Part shown: positions 6,861-8,748 of the stretch, one piece after another
Numbering within the stretch: the stretch's first letter is position 1
Layout of the letters: every line of letters begins with the position of its first letter
DNA from: an uncultured Spirochaetaceae bacterium
Lineage (GTDB): Bacteria; Spirochaetota; Spirochaetia; Sphaerochaetales; Sphaerochaetaceae
Direction: 5' to 3'
Assembly (NCBI GenBank): GCA_947630635.1
Contig: CANRIJ010000063.1
Location: forward strand, 1-8,748
Length of the DNA stretch: 8,748 bases
Notes under the pieces: model-generated
What the model saw: only the letters and a program-made list of their open reading frames with translations
Told to the model about the DNA's origin: nothing
Databases searched by the model: none
Made by a program: the position numbers and the translations under genes

Positions 6861-7270
6861 ATAGAGTATTGAAGCTGAATCTTGAAAACGACCTCTGGTA
6901 TGAGAGTGATAATAGAGTCCTCTCCGAGCTTTTAAGGGCAATAGATGAGGAGAAGCCTGGCTTTGACGCCTTTTCAAAGTACTCATTTGCCTTTGATGAG
7001 GAGGATCTCATTCTGAAGGAGCTTGAATCCGGCTCCTATAGCGGACCGCCTGCGCTGAGAATAAGAGATAGAAGGGAGTTCTCGTCTCCTACGAAAATCG
7101 ATAGGGGGTCATACCTCTTCTCTCAGCTTCCACTCCCCTCATCCTCTATCTCGCTTAAATTTATCATAATGCCCTTTCTCAGAGGCTCGAGAGAGGGCAC
7201 TCTCTATGTGCGCCTCTACAAAGAAAGCGCACTTGAGTGCGTGATGCAATTGATGATGCCTCTCAATTGA
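6857..7270 (+). CDS. Conserved-looking small protein of unknown function
   Basis: I do not recognise this 137-residue protein. It starts with TTG in a TTGA overlap with the C26 hydrolase stop and has a good Shine-Dalgarno sequence, so it is a real member of the operon. The N-terminal 60 residues are acidic and look helical (LSELLRAIDEEKPG, FDEEDLILKELESG). The middle is polar and basic with RIRDRRE near residues 68-74. The C-terminal third is beta-rich, with GSYLFSQLPLP, SLKFIIMPFL and GTLYVRLYKESALECVMQL. There is no signal peptide and no convincing membrane segment, so it is probably cytoplasmic. A compact alpha/beta protein that binds a partner encoded nearby is one possibility; nothing in the sequence proves it. 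Confidence 0.75.
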   Translation: MNRVLKLNLENDLWYESDNRVLSELLRAIDEEKPGFDAFSKYSFAFDEEDLILKELESGSYSGPPALRIRDRREFSSPTKIDRGSYLFSQLPLPSSSISLKFIIMPFLRGSREGTLYVRLYKESALECVMQLMMPLN

Positions 7271-7295
7271 ACAGTCTATTCAAGCAAGATATACT
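7267..7295 (+). promoter_or_regulatory. Candidate promoter for the TraB-family gene
   Basis: TTGAAC (7267-7272), overlapping the stop of the preceding gene, is followed by an optimal 17-base spacer and TATACT (7290-7295). The expected transcript start is at or next to ATG 7303, seven bases after the -10, which would give a leaderless mRNA. The ATG itself is preceded by TTTTCCCC, which rules out a Shine-Dalgarno sequence. Confidence 0.5.
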
Positions 7296-7302
7296 TTTCC
7301 CC

Positions 7303-8493
7303 ATGGAAGTTCTGAATCTGACTCCCACAATCCACAAAATCACATTCAACACAGGCGATGAGATCTTTCTTATTGGCACTGCGCATATTTCCAAAAACAG
7401 CGTAGAGGAAGTAAAGAGAGTCATAGAAGAGGAAGAGCCAGATAGGGTGTGCATTGAGCTAGATGAGGGGAGAATGAAGACCAAGAGCCAGGATTCTGCT
7501 TGGCAGAATATGGATATAAAGAAGGTCTTCAAAGAGGGTAAGGGCTTTCTCTTATTGGCAAACACCGCGCTGGCCTCCTTTCAGAAGAGAATGGGAGCCC
7601 AAACGGGCTCTGATCCGGGAAAAGAGATACTAGGGGCTGCCGAGGTTGCAAAAGAGATGGGTATTCCCGTCTCTCTATGCGACAGAGAGATACAGGTAAC
7701 ATTCAAGAGAGCCTGGGCAAAGTCAAACTTCTGGAATAAGTGCAAGCTCCTTGCAACCCTTATATCCTCAGCATTCTCAAAGGAGAAGATCAGCGAGGAA
7801 GAGCTTGAGAAGATAAAGAACGAAGAGACCATGGAGGCCATGCTAAACGAGGTCTCCAAAGAGCTTCCTTCGGTCAAAGAGGTCCTCATCGACGAGAGAG
7901 ACAGATACCTTGCAACCTCAATCTACAACGCAGAAGGACACAAAAAAGTCGCTGTAATCGGAGCAGGACACACCCAGGGCATAATAAAGAACTTCTCAAG
8001 ACTTGAGAGCGGAGAGCTAAAGCGCGACGCGAGCGACCTCAATGAGATTCCCAAGAAGAGCAAATGGGGAAAGGTCGCAGAATGGATAGTCCCTACCATC
8101 ATAATTCTCCTCTTAGTACTAGGAGTGGCGATAAACGGATGGGATCAGGGACTCAGAATGTTTTTGTGGTGGGTTGTGGTCAATGTCTCCTCAACTCTGC
8201 TATTCACGGCTCTATCAGGAGGATCGGTATTAACGACGATACTATCTGGCATAACTGCTCCATTCTTTGCCCTGAACCCAGTCTTAGGCGTGGGAATCTT
8301 CGCGGGAATCATGCAGGCTACCTTCAAAAAGCCCAGGGTAAAGGACTTTGAGAGCATGAGCGATGATGCCACAAAATTCAGCGGATGGTACAAAAACAGG
8401 ATCCTAAGATGCCTACTGGTCTTTCTAGGAAGCTCAATTGGATCAATGCTGGGATCTCTCGTCGCATTCCCGCTTTTGATCTCCCATCTATAA
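7303..8493 (+). CDS. TraB/PrgY-family membrane protein
   Basis: The 396-residue protein belongs to the TraB/PrgY/Tiki family. The N-terminal soluble domain has IFLIGTAHIS (21-30), then CIELDEGR (50-57), IPVSLCDRE (121-129), IDERDRYLA (196-204) and a second G-x-x-H in VIGAGHTQGI (218-227). The paired GxxH motifs and acidic residues are the proposed metal or catalytic residues of the Tiki-like protease fold; activity in bacteria is mostly unproven. The C-terminal third (about 261-394) has about four or five membrane segments with the family's LNPVLGVGIFAGIMQA and RVKDFE loop. Enterococcal PrgY/TraB limit self-response to peptide pheromones; bacterial chromosomal homologues are of unknown role. 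The longest frame starts at 7237 inside the previous gene, but alignment with the family and the promoter favour ATG 7303. It ends in a six-base tail-to-tail overlap with the next gene. Confidence 0.9.
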   Translation: MEVLNLTPTIHKITFNTGDEIFLIGTAHISKNSVEEVKRVIEEEEPDRVCIELDEGRMKTKSQDSAWQNMDIKKVFKEGKGFLLLANTALASFQKRMGAQTGSDPGKEILGAAEVAKEMGIPVSLCDREIQVTFKRAWAKSNFWNKCKLLATLISSAFSKEKISEEELEKIKNEETMEAMLNEVSKELPSVKEVLIDERDRYLATSIYNAEGHKKVAVIGAGHTQGIIKNFSRLESGELKRDASDLNEIPKKSKWGKVAEWIVPTIIILLLVLGVAINGWDQGLRMFLWWVVVNVSSTLLFTALSGGSVLTTILSGITAPFFALNPVLGVGIFAGIMQATFKKPRVKDFESMSDDATKFSGWYKNRILRCLLVFLGSSIGSMLGSLVAFPLLISHL

Positions 8494-8748
8494 AAAAGCG
8501 CTGCCAATAACTCCCAAGAGGCCACCTAAGAGCATAACGACAATCGGATTCGGCCTAAAGAGCCTCATAGCAATGAAGGCAAGAGCAAAGATTGCAAAGT
8601 GCACCCAATCGACCCCGGAGAGGGATATGCCCATAGGAAAGAGCGACATGAGAATCAGCGATAGAGAGGCAGAGAGAATCAGGGAAATAGAGGTTCCCCT
8701 CATGCATCTGAGGGCGCCATCAACGACTTTCAGGCCCTTATACCTGTA
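8488..8748 (-). CDS. Chromate transporter (CHR) family membrane protein, C-terminal end
   Basis: The frame is open from the right edge to TAG at 8488, giving 86 residues; the N-terminus is missing. The Met at 8703 is not the real start, because the frame reads on upstream with RYKGLKVVDGALRCM. Visible segments are RGTSISLILSASLSLILMSLF (one membrane helix), VDWVHFAIFALAFIAMRLF (a second) and RPNPIVVMLLGGLLGVIG (a third). This order, with R-x-N-P between the last two, matches the end of CHR domains, which export chromate or sulfate-like anions in ChrA proteins. The fragment is too short to tell full-length ChrA from the split short-chain type, or to exclude another small transporter such as an AzlD-like protein. 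It converges on the TraB-family gene. Confidence 0.65.
   Translation of the reverse strand, partial: YRYKGLKVVDGALRCMRGTSISLILSASLSLILMSLFPMGISLSGVDWVHFAIFALAFIAMRLFRPNPIVVMLLGGLLGVIGSAFL

Noticed and set aside
7181..7217. Hairpin AGAGGC/GCCTCT enclosing AGAGAG-GGCA-CTCTCT, as a terminator or RNA element
   Set aside because: It lies inside the coding region of the 137-residue gene and is not followed by a T-run. AGAG and CTCT strings are common here because of AGA/AGG and CTC codon use, so chance is likely.
7237..7302. ATG 7237 as the TraB-family start
   Set aside because: It would overlap the preceding gene by 34 bases, lacks a Shine-Dalgarno sequence, and adds residues not expected before the family's N-terminal domain.
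1..8748. tRNA or rRNA genes, insertion sequences, CRISPR arrays, phage or toxin-antitoxin genes
   Set aside because: No cloverleaf or rRNA core sequence, no transposase, no regularly spaced repeats and no phage-type protein was seen on either strand; nearly all bases are covered by ordinary genes.

Overview
The window reads as compact, gene-dense bacterial chromosome with short intergenic gaps, overlapping start/stop codons and moderate GC. Arg is written mainly with AGA/AGG and Ile often with ATA. There are no RNA genes, insertion sequences, CRISPR arrays or phage genes. The gene set (a TraB/PrgY-family membrane protein, a GH63/GH37-like cytoplasmic glycosidase, PepD, NagA, a MATE pump, a chromate-transporter relative) and the codon style suggest an anaerobic, host- or sediment-associated bacterium, possibly a spirochaete of the Sphaerochaeta type. 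That placement is an inference and rests on no phylogenetic marker.

Left part, minus strand (1-2112): a diacylglycerol-kinase-like lipid kinase is followed by a trehalase-like (alpha/alpha)6 glycoside hydrolase that runs off the left edge. The hydrolase has its own near-consensus promoter, with a 24-bp inverted repeat just downstream of the expected transcription start, a typical position for a repressor site. The hydrolase lacks the Asp expected in its catalytic motif.

Central part, plus strand (2207-8493): six closely packed genes diverge from the lipid kinase. They encode a MATE efflux pump, NagA (N-acetylglucosamine-6-phosphate deacetylase), PepD (Xaa-His dipeptidase), a class-I glutamine amidotransferase-like gamma-glutamyl hydrolase (peptidase C26), a 137-residue protein I do not recognise, and a TraB/PrgY-family membrane protein. 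The first five are spaced by 8 bases or overlap. The last has a 32-base gap and its own candidate promoter. The enzymes are compatible with salvage of amino sugars and small peptides, perhaps cell-wall derived, but no transporter or glucosamine-6-phosphate deaminase is present to prove this.

Right edge, minus strand (8488-8748): the C-terminal end of a probable chromate-transporter-family membrane protein, converging on the TraB gene with overlapping stop codons.

Start sites show a pattern. Genes inside the operon (pepD, the 137-residue gene) have clear Shine-Dalgarno sequences. Three others (MATE, nagA, traB) have none and instead carry a -10-like hexamer 6-7 bases before the start codon, as expected for leaderless transcripts. 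I see no clear previously undescribed system. The best leads are the degenerate glycosidase with its operator, the leaderless-start pattern, and the peptide/amino-sugar cluster containing a Tiki/TraB-fold protein.
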